Assembly (NCBI GenBank): GCA_019639055.1
Contig: JAHBSP010000010.1
Span: 1-53,988 of the forward strand
DNA: 53,988 nt
DNA from: Microbacteriaceae bacterium
GTDB lineage: Bacteria; Actinomycetota; Actinomycetes; Actinomycetales; Microbacteriaceae
Direction of reading: 5' to 3'
Below the pieces are notes generated by a model, which saw nothing but the letters and a program-made list of their open reading frames with translations, was not told the origin of the DNA and made no database searches. Positions 27,191 to 35,532 of this stretch are shown here, piece after piece; positions within the stretch are counted from its first letter, which is position 1, and each line of letters begins with the position of its first letter. Made by a program: the position numbers and the translations under genes.

Positions 27191-28136
27191 GGATTACTAT
27201 CGCTTCTGTGTTTAGGGTATCAATTTCTCGGTGATAAACATCCGGTTCAATATAAACGATGAGCTGGTAAGGAATTACAGCCCGCATATGCGCCTCAATT
27301 GAATCAATCGCAAGGGAAGCTTGGGTGAGTGTGATGTTTCGCTTAAACCCGACCTTTGCCGCAACCAACAGTTCCTCAGGACCGAGGTAGAGGGTTTTCA
27401 TGTGGATTAGCCGAGCAACCGACTCCTCAGAGTTGACTGCCTCAGCAAGCTTTACGGCATCCTCGTCGTTAGCACCTTCACCAACGAGCAGTGACTTGGT
27501 TTCGATGGCAAGCACAATTGCGACAACTATTAGCAGCACACCAATCATTACCGTGCCGATTCCATCCCAAATGCCGTCGCCGGTGATAACGGACATCCCG
27601 ACACCGATCATCGCGAAAATAAGCCCGAGGAGAGCTGCAATATCTTCCAAAAGCACGACCGGTAATTCTGGCGACTTAGCTCTACGAATAAATTGCACCC
27701 AGGATTCGGTTCCACGCACTTTATTACTTTCAACAACAGCGGTTCTGAGGCTGAATGATTCGAGGATGATTGCAATAGTCAGCACCAAAATTGGCAGCCA
27801 CCAAGTCTCAATAGGATGCGGGTGGGTTAGCTTCTCAATACCCTCATAAATCGAGAACATGCCACCAACAGAGAACAGCACGATAGCAACGACGAAAGCG
27901 TAAACGTATCGCTCTCGCCCGTAACCGAAGGGATGCTCCCGATCGGCACGTTTCTTAGCCTTCCGCTGCCCCAGCAGGAGCAATAACTGGTTGCCGGAGT
28001 CTGCAAACGAGTGCACCGCTTCTGCGAGCATCGAACTCGCACCAGAAAATACCCAGGCAATAAGTTTGGTGATTGCAATACCGAGGTTTGCCCCAAATGC
28101 GGCAATTATTGCTTTGCTTCCGCCTTCTGTGCTCAT
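27177..28136 (-). CDS. Cation diffusion facilitator (CDF) metal transporter
   Basis: A 319-residue proton-coupled divalent metal exporter. Six hydrophobic segments are visible. The metal site in segment 2 is AEAVHSFADSGNQ (His and Asp ligands), followed by the cytosolic HPFGYGRERYVYAFV loop typical of the family. The C-terminal cytoplasmic domain (from about residue 215) is present. Zn, Fe or Mn could be the substrate. The gene runs into arsC with a 14-base overlap and is divergent from proC. Confidence 0.91.
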   Translation of the reverse strand: MSTEGGSKAIIAAFGANLGIAITKLIAWVFSGASSMLAEAVHSFADSGNQLLLLLGQRKAKKRADREHPFGYGRERYVYAFVVAIVLFSVGGMFSIYEGIEKLTHPHPIETWWLPILVLTIAIILESFSLRTAVVESNKVRGTESWVQFIRRAKSPELPVVLLEDIAALLGLIFAMIGVGMSVITGDGIWDGIGTVMIGVLLIVVAIVLAIETKSLLVGEGANDEDAVKLAEAVNSEESVARLIHMKTLYLGPEELLVAAKVGFKRNITLTQASLAIDSIEAHMRAVIPYQLIVYIEPDVYHREIDTLNTEAIVIRGED

Positions 28137-28203
28137 GACTCCATACTATTCCTCTCAGAAAATATCGCTAAGTGTGCCGGGCAGAGTGCCCACACTAGCC
28201 GCT

Positions 28204-29055
28204 ATGCTAAAACTCGTGAGCATCCAAGCAAATATTGCCATCCTCGGGACCGGAAACATGGGCGAAGCAATCATGACCGGCCTGCTCGATAGCGAGCACA
28301 AAATCCAAATCTCTGTCACTACTCGCAGCATAAACAGCGCCAACAAGATCGGGTTGGTTTCACAAAATCTTGAAGGTTTTCTGCAAATTGCCAGCCTGGA
28401 GGCGCATCCTGACGCAAATATCGAAGCCGTGAAAGATGCAGACATCGTGATTCTGGCGGTCAAACCAATAGCACTGATTGCGCTGGCTAAAGAAATTGCT
28501 CCGCATTTGAAGAAGGATGCCCTAGTAATCTCAGTCGCGGCCGGAACCAGCACCCATAGCCTCTCCCTTGCCCTTCCCGGGATGCGCATAATTCGCGCCA
28601 TGCCGAACACTCCCGCCAAAATTGGCAAAGGTGTTACCGGAATTTCTGCTGGCGCCAGGGCAACCGATGCAGATATCCAGCTTGCTAAGGAACTCTTTGA
28701 ATCAATCGGTGCAGTCGCGGTTATTGACGAATCGCAGTTAGATTTGCTCTCGGCAGTGTCTGGAAGTGGCCCAGCATATTTCTATCTATTCGTAGAGCGC
28801 TTTACCGACGCAGCAATCGCTGCCGGACTCGAACCTGAAGCCGCTCGCACCCTAGTTGAAGAAACCTTTATTGGTAGTGCCGCTTTACTCGATCACGAGA
28901 ATGAGGCCCCTGCGGAACTTCGCCGCGCGGTCACCAGCCCTAAAGGCACCACCGAGCAGGCAATCGCGGTTTTTGAAGAAGCCGACCTAACCACCCTGAT
29001 TCGCTCTGCAATGCGCGCAGCGGTTGCCCGCGCTAAAGAGCTAAACCAGGGCTAG
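28204..29055 (+). CDS. proC: Pyrroline-5-carboxylate reductase (ProC)
   Basis: ProC makes proline from pyrroline-5-carboxylate with NAD(P)H. Visible are the Rossmann motif ILGTGNMGEAIM, the VKP segment DIVILAVKP, the MRIIRAMPNTPAKIGKGVTGI block and the C-terminal signature AVSGSGPAYFYLFVERFTDA. The ATG at 28204 gives 283 residues; GTG at 28216 is another possible start. A much longer open frame reaching 27991 overlaps the divergent CDF gene and is not credible. Confidence 0.95.
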   Translation: MLKLVSIQANIAILGTGNMGEAIMTGLLDSEHKIQISVTTRSINSANKIGLVSQNLEGFLQIASLEAHPDANIEAVKDADIVILAVKPIALIALAKEIAPHLKKDALVISVAAGTSTHSLSLALPGMRIIRAMPNTPAKIGKGVTGISAGARATDADIQLAKELFESIGAVAVIDESQLDLLSAVSGSGPAYFYLFVERFTDAAIAAGLEPEAARTLVEETFIGSAALLDHENEAPAELRRAVTSPKGTTEQAIAVFEEADLTTLIRSAMRAAVARAKELNQG

Positions 29056-29781
29056 CCGCTAAAAATTTTTTGAACGATCCAGTTCTTCTCTTACAAGCTT
29101 TCTAATCATCCCTTTAAGGCGGATAGCCCTACAATTACAGACTAGTTGCCACATTATGGACAAATTCGATTACTAGTTTCGTTATTTACACAAAACATGA
29201 AATTAGCAGTGCGGACAATACGTTTAACCGAAAACTCTATTTTAGAAGCCCCGACACCCTTGGATAGAACGACGCCATGTCTTGAGCACACAGAGCAGAG
29301 AGATTGCGAAATTGCTGAACTGCATTCATCCGAAGACAAATGTGCCTCGACCTTCTCAATCGGTCGAAGGACAACTCAGGAAAGCACAGCATTAGAAAGA
29401 GAAAATTCCGATTGTCACCACAAAGAGTTCTGAGATCACTAGATGGATTCTGCAATCGTCAGGGGTCAGGTCATAACACTTATTAGATTTGGGCAAAAAT
29501 CCAGAAACCTCCATTGTTCTAGATAACCTCGGTGGATACTTTGCGCCGTGTAGCAATCATAAGAGACTTGCGTAGCAATTAAACATGGTAATCAGATCAA
29601 TCACAGATCCTACCGAATGGCCTAACAGATTCTGCTCGTTCCGAAGAATTGGATAACTAGTGACCGAGTGACGCTAGCCTGTCCGTCGTATCCGAAGATT
29701 CTTTGCCACATCCAAGCTTCTATGGCAAATACAAAGAGATAAACTAATCATTCGTTGAGTTACTTTATATGGGGAAGAGTA
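29056..29781. other. About 0.7 kb without a credible gene
   Basis: The stretch between proC and the FAD monooxygenase is visibly richer in A+T than its surroundings and broken by stops in all frames. The longest frame (29146-29433, plus) codes for a compositionally random peptide without a ribosome site. Structures seen are GGCTAGCC directly after proC followed by an A/T run, and an inverted pair TCGACC (29347-29352) / GGTCGA (29362-29367). No tRNA, rRNA or known small RNA was recognised. It may be decayed or recently acquired DNA. Confidence 0.55.
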
Positions 29782-31008
29782 GTGGACGAAACGAAGACGT
29801 GTGTGGTTGTAGGCGGTGGTCCTGCGGGGCTGATTGTAGGTCTTCTACTTGCGCGAGCCGGTATCCAAGTGACAGTACTGGAAAAGCACCTGGATTTCCT
29901 TCAAGACTTTCGAGGTGACACCGTTCATCCGTCGACACTCGAACTTCTCGATCAGCTCGGACTCTTCGAGCGTTTCTGCGAGCTCCCTCACAGCAGGATT
30001 CAAGAGATGTGTGTTCCCACAGCCGAGGGAGGAACGATGCAGGTTGCAGACATTCGTCGGCTCCGCGTTGCACATCCTTATGTGGCAATGGTTCCGCAAT
30101 GGCATTTTCTAAACCTACTAGCAGAAGCCGCATCAGCCGAACCTACCTTTGATTTCATCAGGGAGGCAGAGGCGACAGAACTCATTTGGGACTCAGACCG
30201 CATCATCGGAGTCGTGTATCTAGACCGAGAGGGCCAGGAGCGCCGTGTCCGAGCGAAACTAACGATCGCAGCCGACGGACGTAACTCGGTTATCCGGGAA
30301 CGAGCACAACTTAATCGTAAATCGTTTCGTGTACCAATGGATACGTGGTGGTTTCGAGTACCAACAGAGGTGAGCATCGGCGAGTCATTATTGCCTCGGG
30401 GAATTAACGGCAATGTGTTTGGAGTAATTCCCCGGGAGGGGTATGCGCAGATTGCCCAGATGATTCCCAAAGGTGCTGACACCAGATTGCGTAAGGAAGG
30501 TGTTGAATCGTTCCGTGCTAATGTAGCTGAATCTGTACCAGAACTTAGCGAAGCTGTTGAATCTGTTGGGCTGTCGGATGTAAAGCTTCTTAATATCGAA
30601 CAGAACCGTCTTCTCCGCTGGCACCGCCCCGGCCTTCTTTGCATCGGAGACTCTGCACATGCCATGTCGCCGGTAGGCGGAGTCGGCGTCAATCTTGCGA
30701 TTCAGGATGGAGTTGCGGCCGCAACGATCCTCGCATCGCATCTGAAATCGGATCAAGTTACTGACCGTCAACTTCATAAGGTACAGCGCAGACGCGAATT
30801 CCCGACAAAGGTAACCCAATGGATCCAGCGCCGAATGCACACAATGATCTTCCATGTCATCAGGACTCAAAGGAATCTCGCCGCTCCAAGTGTCGCGAAA
30901 TTGCTATTCACATACTTTCCAGCCTTGAAAGTCTGGATTGCCAAACTCCTCACGGTAGGAGTGCGTCCGGAATCGGCTCCAGGCTTCGCGCGACCCCCCT
31001 CTAAGTAA
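29782..31008 (+). CDS. FAD-dependent monooxygenase (PHBH/PheA-TfdB class A type)
   Basis: A flavoprotein hydroxylase of class A. The N-terminal dinucleotide-binding motif VVVGGGPAGLIVGLLLARAG, the central TIAADGRNSVIRE (DG motif) and the C-terminal GDSAHAMSPVGGVGVNLAIQD (GD motif) are all intact. The start chosen is GTG at 29782 because GGGGAAGAG lies just before it; the frame is open to TTG 29755. This gives 408 residues, usual for the class. Relatives hydroxylate aromatic compounds or inactivate polyketide and rifamycin-type drugs. It stands alone, flanked on both sides by gene-free A+T-rich DNA, with no regulator or pathway genes nearby, which suggests lateral acquisition. Confidence 0.88.
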   Translation: MDETKTCVVVGGGPAGLIVGLLLARAGIQVTVLEKHLDFLQDFRGDTVHPSTLELLDQLGLFERFCELPHSRIQEMCVPTAEGGTMQVADIRRLRVAHPYVAMVPQWHFLNLLAEAASAEPTFDFIREAEATELIWDSDRIIGVVYLDREGQERRVRAKLTIAADGRNSVIRERAQLNRKSFRVPMDTWWFRVPTEVSIGESLLPRGINGNVFGVIPREGYAQIAQMIPKGADTRLRKEGVESFRANVAESVPELSEAVESVGLSDVKLLNIEQNRLLRWHRPGLLCIGDSAHAMSPVGGVGVNLAIQDGVAAATILASHLKSDQVTDRQLHKVQRRREFPTKVTQWIQRRMHTMIFHVIRTQRNLAAPSVAKLLFTYFPALKVWIAKLLTVGVRPESAPGFARPPSK

Positions 31009-31402
31009 CAAAGACAATTAGCAGCCGATGTTGGTGATTTCGATTCTTTAAAATTCAAAATATCGCGGGAGGAACCAACAGGCTATTGAATGCATTCGTC
31101 TGCCCTCACTTTAACCTCGGTGAGGTTCTCATGCTTCCGGCTAACACTAGAACGATACTAAAAACCATCTTGATCCTCTATCGCAAGCCAGCAACCAAGG
31201 TTTTGACCCGTTTAGGTCGCCAACCTTAATATGAAGTGAATCTGAAAGCTAATATCTGTTTGATTCCGCGAAAATCAAAAATAGCTATGAGCTGGAGCAC
31301 CTGAACTAGAACCAAGAACAACTGAATCTTCCAAAGGAAAATATAGATCTCAGCTAAAAATCTTAAAAATTATGATTTAAAGTTTATATTCTTACCAAAA
31401 AA
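31009..31402. other. About 0.4 kb without a credible gene, with palindrome
   Basis: A+T-rich DNA between the monooxygenase and the stop of aguA. The notable element is AACCTC-GGT-GAGGTT (31113-31127), a perfect inverted repeat with a three-base centre. A 32-codon frame starting at 31130 has no support. No terminator with a proper T run was found for either flanking convergent gene. Confidence 0.5.
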
Positions 31403-32419
31403 TTAATTGCTCAACTTGGGTTGCTGCTGCGTAATGCAGTGAATACCGCCACCGCGAGCAAACAGCGGCCTGGAATCTATGCCCACGATTTTTCTGCCCG
31501 GGTAGGCATCCTGCAGCACACCAATCGCCACATCGTCGTTCGGGTCATCGAAGGTTGAGGCGATAACTGCGTCGTTAATCACCACATGGTTCACGTAGCT
31601 GTAATCCACAAAACCTTCAGTGTCTTTAAGCACTTTAGGCGCCGGAAGTGAAGTAACAACCGCTCCGGTGTCTTTAGCAATTTCGCTCGCAGTATCGAGA
31701 AGTTCTCTGCTGACTTCAAAATCGGGATGTCCGGTGTCAAGTTGGTCATGCACCAGAATCTGCCCGGTTGGCGCGAAGGTCACACAAATATCGATATGAC
31801 CTCTGGTGCCAAACTCTTCCGAATCGCGGGTTAGGCCACGTTTGAACCAGTAGGCACGTTCAGTGCCGAGGCCGGCGTGGATTTTCTGCTCCACCTCGGC
31901 TCGGGTAGCGCCTGGATTCCTACCCGGGTCACGCTGAACAGTGTCGGTAAGTAGCACAGCACCCTGCCCATCCACGTGGATGCCGCCACCCTCATTCACG
32001 AGATCGCTCTGAAAAATATTGGCTCCGGCAATTTCAGCGACGACTGCGCCAATCTTGCTGTCTTTGTCCCATTCAGCCCAGGCCTGCGCTCCCCAGCCGT
32101 TAAACACCCAGCAGGTTGCAGCAAGCGCGCCGTCCTCAACCACAAATGTGGGACCGATATCGCGCATCCAAGCATCATTGAGCGGCGCTTCAAAAAGTTC
32201 CACCGAGCCTGAAAGATACTTCTTTGCCGAAGGGAAACCGCTTGGGTCGACAACCATGGCGACTTTCTGGAACTCGCTAGCGGCATTCGCTACCGCAGCC
32301 CAAGTTCCATAAGCTTCGGCGATTTCAGTTTCTGTCTCACCGAGGGTGTAACCGCTGGTGGGCCAAGCCAACCAAATTCGCTCTTGGGGTGCCCATTCGG
32401 GTGGCATATAGCGGACCAT
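31403..32419 (-). CDS. aguA: Agmatine deiminase (AguA)
   Basis: AguA hydrolyses agmatine to N-carbamoylputrescine and ammonia. The 338 residues show the guanidine-modifying fold marks: MPPEWAPQERIWLAWP at the start, NDAWMRDIGPTFVV, FNGWGAQ, the HVDGQG block, the GHIDICVTF His motif and catalytic Cys328 in GGGIHCITQQ. ATG at 32419 or 32407 may start it. It follows aguB by eight bases and is the last gene of a three-gene unit. Confidence 0.95.
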   Translation of the reverse strand: MVRYMPPEWAPQERIWLAWPTSGYTLGETETEIAEAYGTWAAVANAASEFQKVAMVVDPSGFPSAKKYLSGSVELFEAPLNDAWMRDIGPTFVVEDGALAATCWVFNGWGAQAWAEWDKDSKIGAVVAEIAGANIFQSDLVNEGGGIHVDGQGAVLLTDTVQRDPGRNPGATRAEVEQKIHAGLGTERAYWFKRGLTRDSEEFGTRGHIDICVTFAPTGQILVHDQLDTGHPDFEVSRELLDTASEIAKDTGAVVTSLPAPKVLKDTEGFVDYSYVNHVVINDAVIASTFDDPNDDVAIGVLQDAYPGRKIVGIDSRPLFARGGGIHCITQQQPKLSN

Positions 32420-32427
32420 TTCGACTC

Positions 32428-33390
32428 CTAGCCTTCGGTGTTGCCGGTGAAGTTTCCGTAATCTCCACTGACGGCTTCGGTGAGAACGTTGTAGGTGTCT
32501 GGGCGACGGGTGCGCAGGAATGGGAAAAGATCCAGCCAGTCCTTTCGCTGCTCTAGGTCGAGTTCTGCAACCAGCACAACTTCTTCATCACGCGGTGCCC
32601 TCGCCAGGATGCGCCCATACGGATCCGAAATAAACGACGAACCGTAGAAGGTCACCAAACCCTCATTACCAATGCGGTTAGGCACCACCATAAACAGGCC
32701 GTTCTCGATTCCGTGACCGACGATTACTTGACGCCAAAGAGGTTCAGTGTCGAATTCGGGATGGTCAGGCTCGCTTCCGATAGCTGTTGGGTAAACCAAG
32801 ACTTCCGCACCACCTAGAGAGTATGCGCGGGCGACTTCGCTAAACCATTCGTCCCAGCAGGTGGGCATCCCGAGTTTTAGCCCCTCCACATCAATCACCG
32901 GGTAAGGGTTCTTGGCCGGTCCTGGACGGAAATACTTGTCTTCGTAATATCCGGCGGTAATTGGAATATGTAGTTTAGGTGTTGCCCCAACAAGTTCACC
33001 CTCCGGGCTAACCAGTATCGCAATGTTAAGACCCAGGCCGTCGCCGCCCTCATTGGTTGCGTATAAGGAAGCATTCACGAAAACGCCGTGCTCTTTCGCT
33101 GCCTTTCTGGCGAACCGAATGGTCCTACCGGTTTCCAAATCTTCAGAAATTTTGTCAGGCCGTCCCTCAGGAAGAGTGTCTGCGGGATACCTAGAAAGCG
33201 ATAGCTCTGGGAGGAAAACAATTCTTGCACCCTCGGCAGCGGCCATGTCAGTGCCACGCATGATTTTTGCTTCTAATGCTGCCGAATCAGCATCCCAGGC
33301 ATACTGCAACAGTGCTATACGCACAGGATTTCTGGTGGGTTTTTCTACTCTGGATAGCGACTGAAGCGCATCCCCTTTGATTAACTTCAT
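32428..33390 (-). CDS. aguB: N-carbamoylputrescine amidohydrolase (AguB), nitrilase superfamily
   Basis: AguB hydrolyses N-carbamoylputrescine to putrescine, CO2 and ammonia. The nitrilase triad is complete: Glu62 in FLPELSLSRYP, Lys139 in TPKLHIP and Cys178 in MPTCWDEWFSE. The length of 320 residues includes about 20 extra N-terminal residues before the first strand (VRIALLQYAW). The CWDEWF surroundings and the neighbouring aguA support the carbamoylputrescine assignment over other nitrilases. Its ATG overlaps the decarboxylase stop (ATGA). Confidence 0.92.
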   Translation of the reverse strand: MKLIKGDALQSLSRVEKPTRNPVRIALLQYAWDADSAALEAKIMRGTDMAAAEGARIVFLPELSLSRYPADTLPEGRPDKISEDLETGRTIRFARKAAKEHGVFVNASLYATNEGGDGLGLNIAILVSPEGELVGATPKLHIPITAGYYEDKYFRPGPAKNPYPVIDVEGLKLGMPTCWDEWFSEVARAYSLGGAEVLVYPTAIGSEPDHPEFDTEPLWRQVIVGHGIENGLFMVVPNRIGNEGLVTFYGSSFISDPYGRILARAPRDEEVVLVAELDLEQRKDWLDLFPFLRTRRPDTYNVLTEAVSGDYGNFTGNTEG

Positions 33391-34790
33391 GCTTTTACCT
33401 TAGGAAATTCGAGCATACTGTCAACTATTGCCCGCAAATCATCGATTTTCGTGGTCGGATTGATAATCGCAAATCTGGTTACTGCCCGGCCTTTGAACTT
33501 GGTGGGCATTACAAAAGCGAAACCATCATCCATGAGTTTGTCTGCCCAGGCTTCGTAATCTTCCAACTCCCAGTCTGGGCGCTCAAACACCACCACTGAT
33601 AGTTGCGGTTCACGCACCAACTGCACGCCATCTTTTTGGCGGATGTATTCGGCAATGTCATCCGCAAGGGTAATTCCGTGGTCGATCGCATTGCGGTATG
33701 CCTCGGTTCCGTAGGTAGCAAGCGAGAACCATAAAGGAAGTCCGCGAGCGCGACGGGTGAGGTTGATCGCATAGTCGGATGGGTTCCACTCCACCGTGCC
33801 CTCGTTCATGATGTCAAGGTATCCGGCTTTTTGTGCGTGGATGCGCCGAGCAATTTCCGGGTCACGGTACAGCAGTGCACAGGCATCGAAGGGAGCGAAC
33901 ATCCACTTGTGCGGGTCAATGATTAGCGAATCTACGCGCTCAATTCCTTTGAAGTCCGCGCGGCGCTTCCGACCAATTGCAGCGGCTAGCCCGTATGCGC
34001 CATCCACATGGAACCAGATCCCAAACTCTCCGGCCACATCAGCAATCTCGTCAAGGTTATCGACCAGTCCAAAGTTGGTGGTGCCTGCGGTGGCAACGAT
34101 CGCGAAGATACCGTCTTTGCTGTTTTGTAGTTCTTTCCGCACTGATTCTCCGGTGAGTCTGCCGGAATCGTCGGTATCTATTTTCACGATGTCAACATCC
34201 ATCACCATGGCAGCATTCACCAGCGAAGAGTGACCTTCACTGCCGCAAATGATTTTCCAGCGTCCGTCTTTAGGCAGTTGTTTGGTTCGCTTGGCGTGTT
34301 CACGTGCGGTGGAAAGTGCGCTCAAATTACCGAGTGTTCCACCCTGAACAAAAACTCCACCCGCACCTTCAGGTAACCCAAATTCTGCTGCAAGCCAATG
34401 AAGCACCTCGTTTTCGGCATAGACAACTCCGGCACTCTCCAGCCAGCTTGTGGCGCAGATATTGCTCACCGAAACCACAATGTCGAATGCTGAGGCGGCC
34501 TCTGTAGCAGCTGCGGGAATGAAGGAAAGGAAATTCGGATGATCCTGAGAGATTGTGGCGGGAGCGATTACGTCCTCAAATACGCGAAGAGCTTCTTCGT
34601 CTCCAAGCCCTTCGGCGTTGATGGTCCCACTTGCATTCTCTTGCAAGTATTCGTATGTTTTAGGACCGTCCAAGGGCGGAGGCGACATGCGCATCCTAGC
34701 CTTGGTGTAGTGAGTAATCCTGTCGAGCATTGCCTCTGTGGCGCTCGAGTATTCATGCATCCTGCCGGGACCTGTTGGGTACTCCTGCAT
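33387..34790 (-). CDS. Group II PLP-dependent amino acid decarboxylase, candidate agmatine source
   Basis: A 467-residue fold type I decarboxylase of the aromatic amino acid/diaminobutyrate/glutamate group. PLP contacts are seen in order: VQGGTLGNLSALSTARE, His186 in GSEGHSS, ATAGTTNFGLVDNL, Asp263 in HVDGAYG and Schiff-base Lys295 in DPHKWMFAPFDACALLY. The start at 34790 is fixed by AAGGAG five bases upstream. It is the first gene of an operon with aguB and aguA, which together turn agmatine into putrescine, so the expected substrate is arginine, although group II enzymes are not known to me as arginine decarboxylases. Diaminobutyrate, aromatic amino acids or glutamate remain possible. Confidence 0.9.
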   Translation of the reverse strand: MQEYPTGPGRMHEYSSATEAMLDRITHYTKARMRMSPPPLDGPKTYEYLQENASGTINAEGLGDEEALRVFEDVIAPATISQDHPNFLSFIPAAATEAASAFDIVVSVSNICATSWLESAGVVYAENEVLHWLAAEFGLPEGAGGVFVQGGTLGNLSALSTAREHAKRTKQLPKDGRWKIICGSEGHSSLVNAAMVMDVDIVKIDTDDSGRLTGESVRKELQNSKDGIFAIVATAGTTNFGLVDNLDEIADVAGEFGIWFHVDGAYGLAAAIGRKRRADFKGIERVDSLIIDPHKWMFAPFDACALLYRDPEIARRIHAQKAGYLDIMNEGTVEWNPSDYAINLTRRARGLPLWFSLATYGTEAYRNAIDHGITLADDIAEYIRQKDGVQLVREPQLSVVVFERPDWELEDYEAWADKLMDDGFAFVMPTKFKGRAVTRFAIINPTTKIDDLRAIVDSMLEFPKVKA

Positions 34791-34860
34791 TTAAACTCCT
34801 TCGTTCTCATAGACACTCACACTCCCCGCTTTTGGCTTTAGGGGTGAAAAATTGTTTTTA

Positions 34861-35532
34861 CTAATAAGATAGGGAAGCGAACTTTTCTACATCGCGCCCT
34901 GTTCCAGAAACAATGATCAGGTCGTGATCTGAGATAACCGTCGCCTCGGTAGCATAGGTGAATTCTTTACCGGGGCTCTTTACACCTACCACAGTTACTC
35001 GGTGCTTAGTGCGAACGCCGGACTCAGTGAGTGACTTACCACGCACAGGCTTTGGTGGGTACATTTTGGCCAGCACAAAGTCGTCATCGAATTCGATAAA
35101 GTCGAGCATTCTTCCGTTAACTAGGTGGGCTACCCGCTCACCAGCTTCAGCCTCAGGATAAATAACGTGGTTAGCGCCGATACGGGTGAGTATCTTTCCA
35201 TGGCTTTGCGAAATAGCTTTGGTCCAGATTTGAGGAATCTTCAAATCGACCAGGTTCGCAGTTATCAACACGCTTGCTTCAATGGATGACCCTACCGCAA
35301 CCACAGCAATAGAAAATTCCCCGGCACCAAGCTGAATAAGCGCCTCCATATTGCGAGCATCTGCCTCTACAGCGTGAGTGACTCTTTCACTCCATTTCTG
35401 CACTAGCTGCGGATCCAAATCAACAACCAATACCTCGCGTCCAAGGCGCTCCAAAGCACCGGCAGTGGCGGCACCAAACCGTCCTAGCCCGATTACAAGA
35501 ACCGGGGCATCACTTTCGACGATCTCAACCAA
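34861..35532 (-). CDS. TrkA/KtrA-type potassium uptake regulatory subunit
   Basis: A 223-residue cytoplasmic subunit with one RCK unit: an N-terminal Rossmann domain (VLVIGLGRFGAATAGALERLG, VVDLDPQLVQKW) binding NAD(H) or ATP, and a C-terminal TrkA_C domain. The single-RCK length fits KtrA or actinobacterial CeoB/C rather than the double-length E. coli TrkA. The start is taken as TTG at 35532, after GGAAGAGAGG, overlapping the stop of the channel gene by eight bases. An ATG at 35598 would give a long, unconserved overlap. It gates the adjacent TrkH/KtrB channel. Confidence 0.9.
   Translation of the reverse strand: MVEIVESDAPVLVIGLGRFGAATAGALERLGREVLVVDLDPQLVQKWSERVTHAVEADARNMEALIQLGAGEFSIAVVAVGSSIEASVLITANLVDLKIPQIWTKAISQSHGKILTRIGANHVIYPEAEAGERVAHLVNGRMLDFIEFDDDFVLAKMYPPKPVRGKSLTESGVRTKHRVTVVGVKSPGKEFTYATEATVISDHDLIIVSGTGRDVEKFASLSY

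Noticed and set aside
27991..28203. N-terminal extension of the proC frame
   Set aside because: It overlaps the divergent CDF gene completely, and the family start is at 28204.
29146..29433. 95-codon plus-strand frame in the proC-monooxygenase gap
   Set aside because: Random-looking composition, no ribosome site, and overlapping minus-strand frames of similar quality; treated as non-coding.
31130..31225. 32-codon frame after the AACCTC palindrome
   Set aside because: No ribosome site, no recognisable product; chance frame in A+T-rich DNA.
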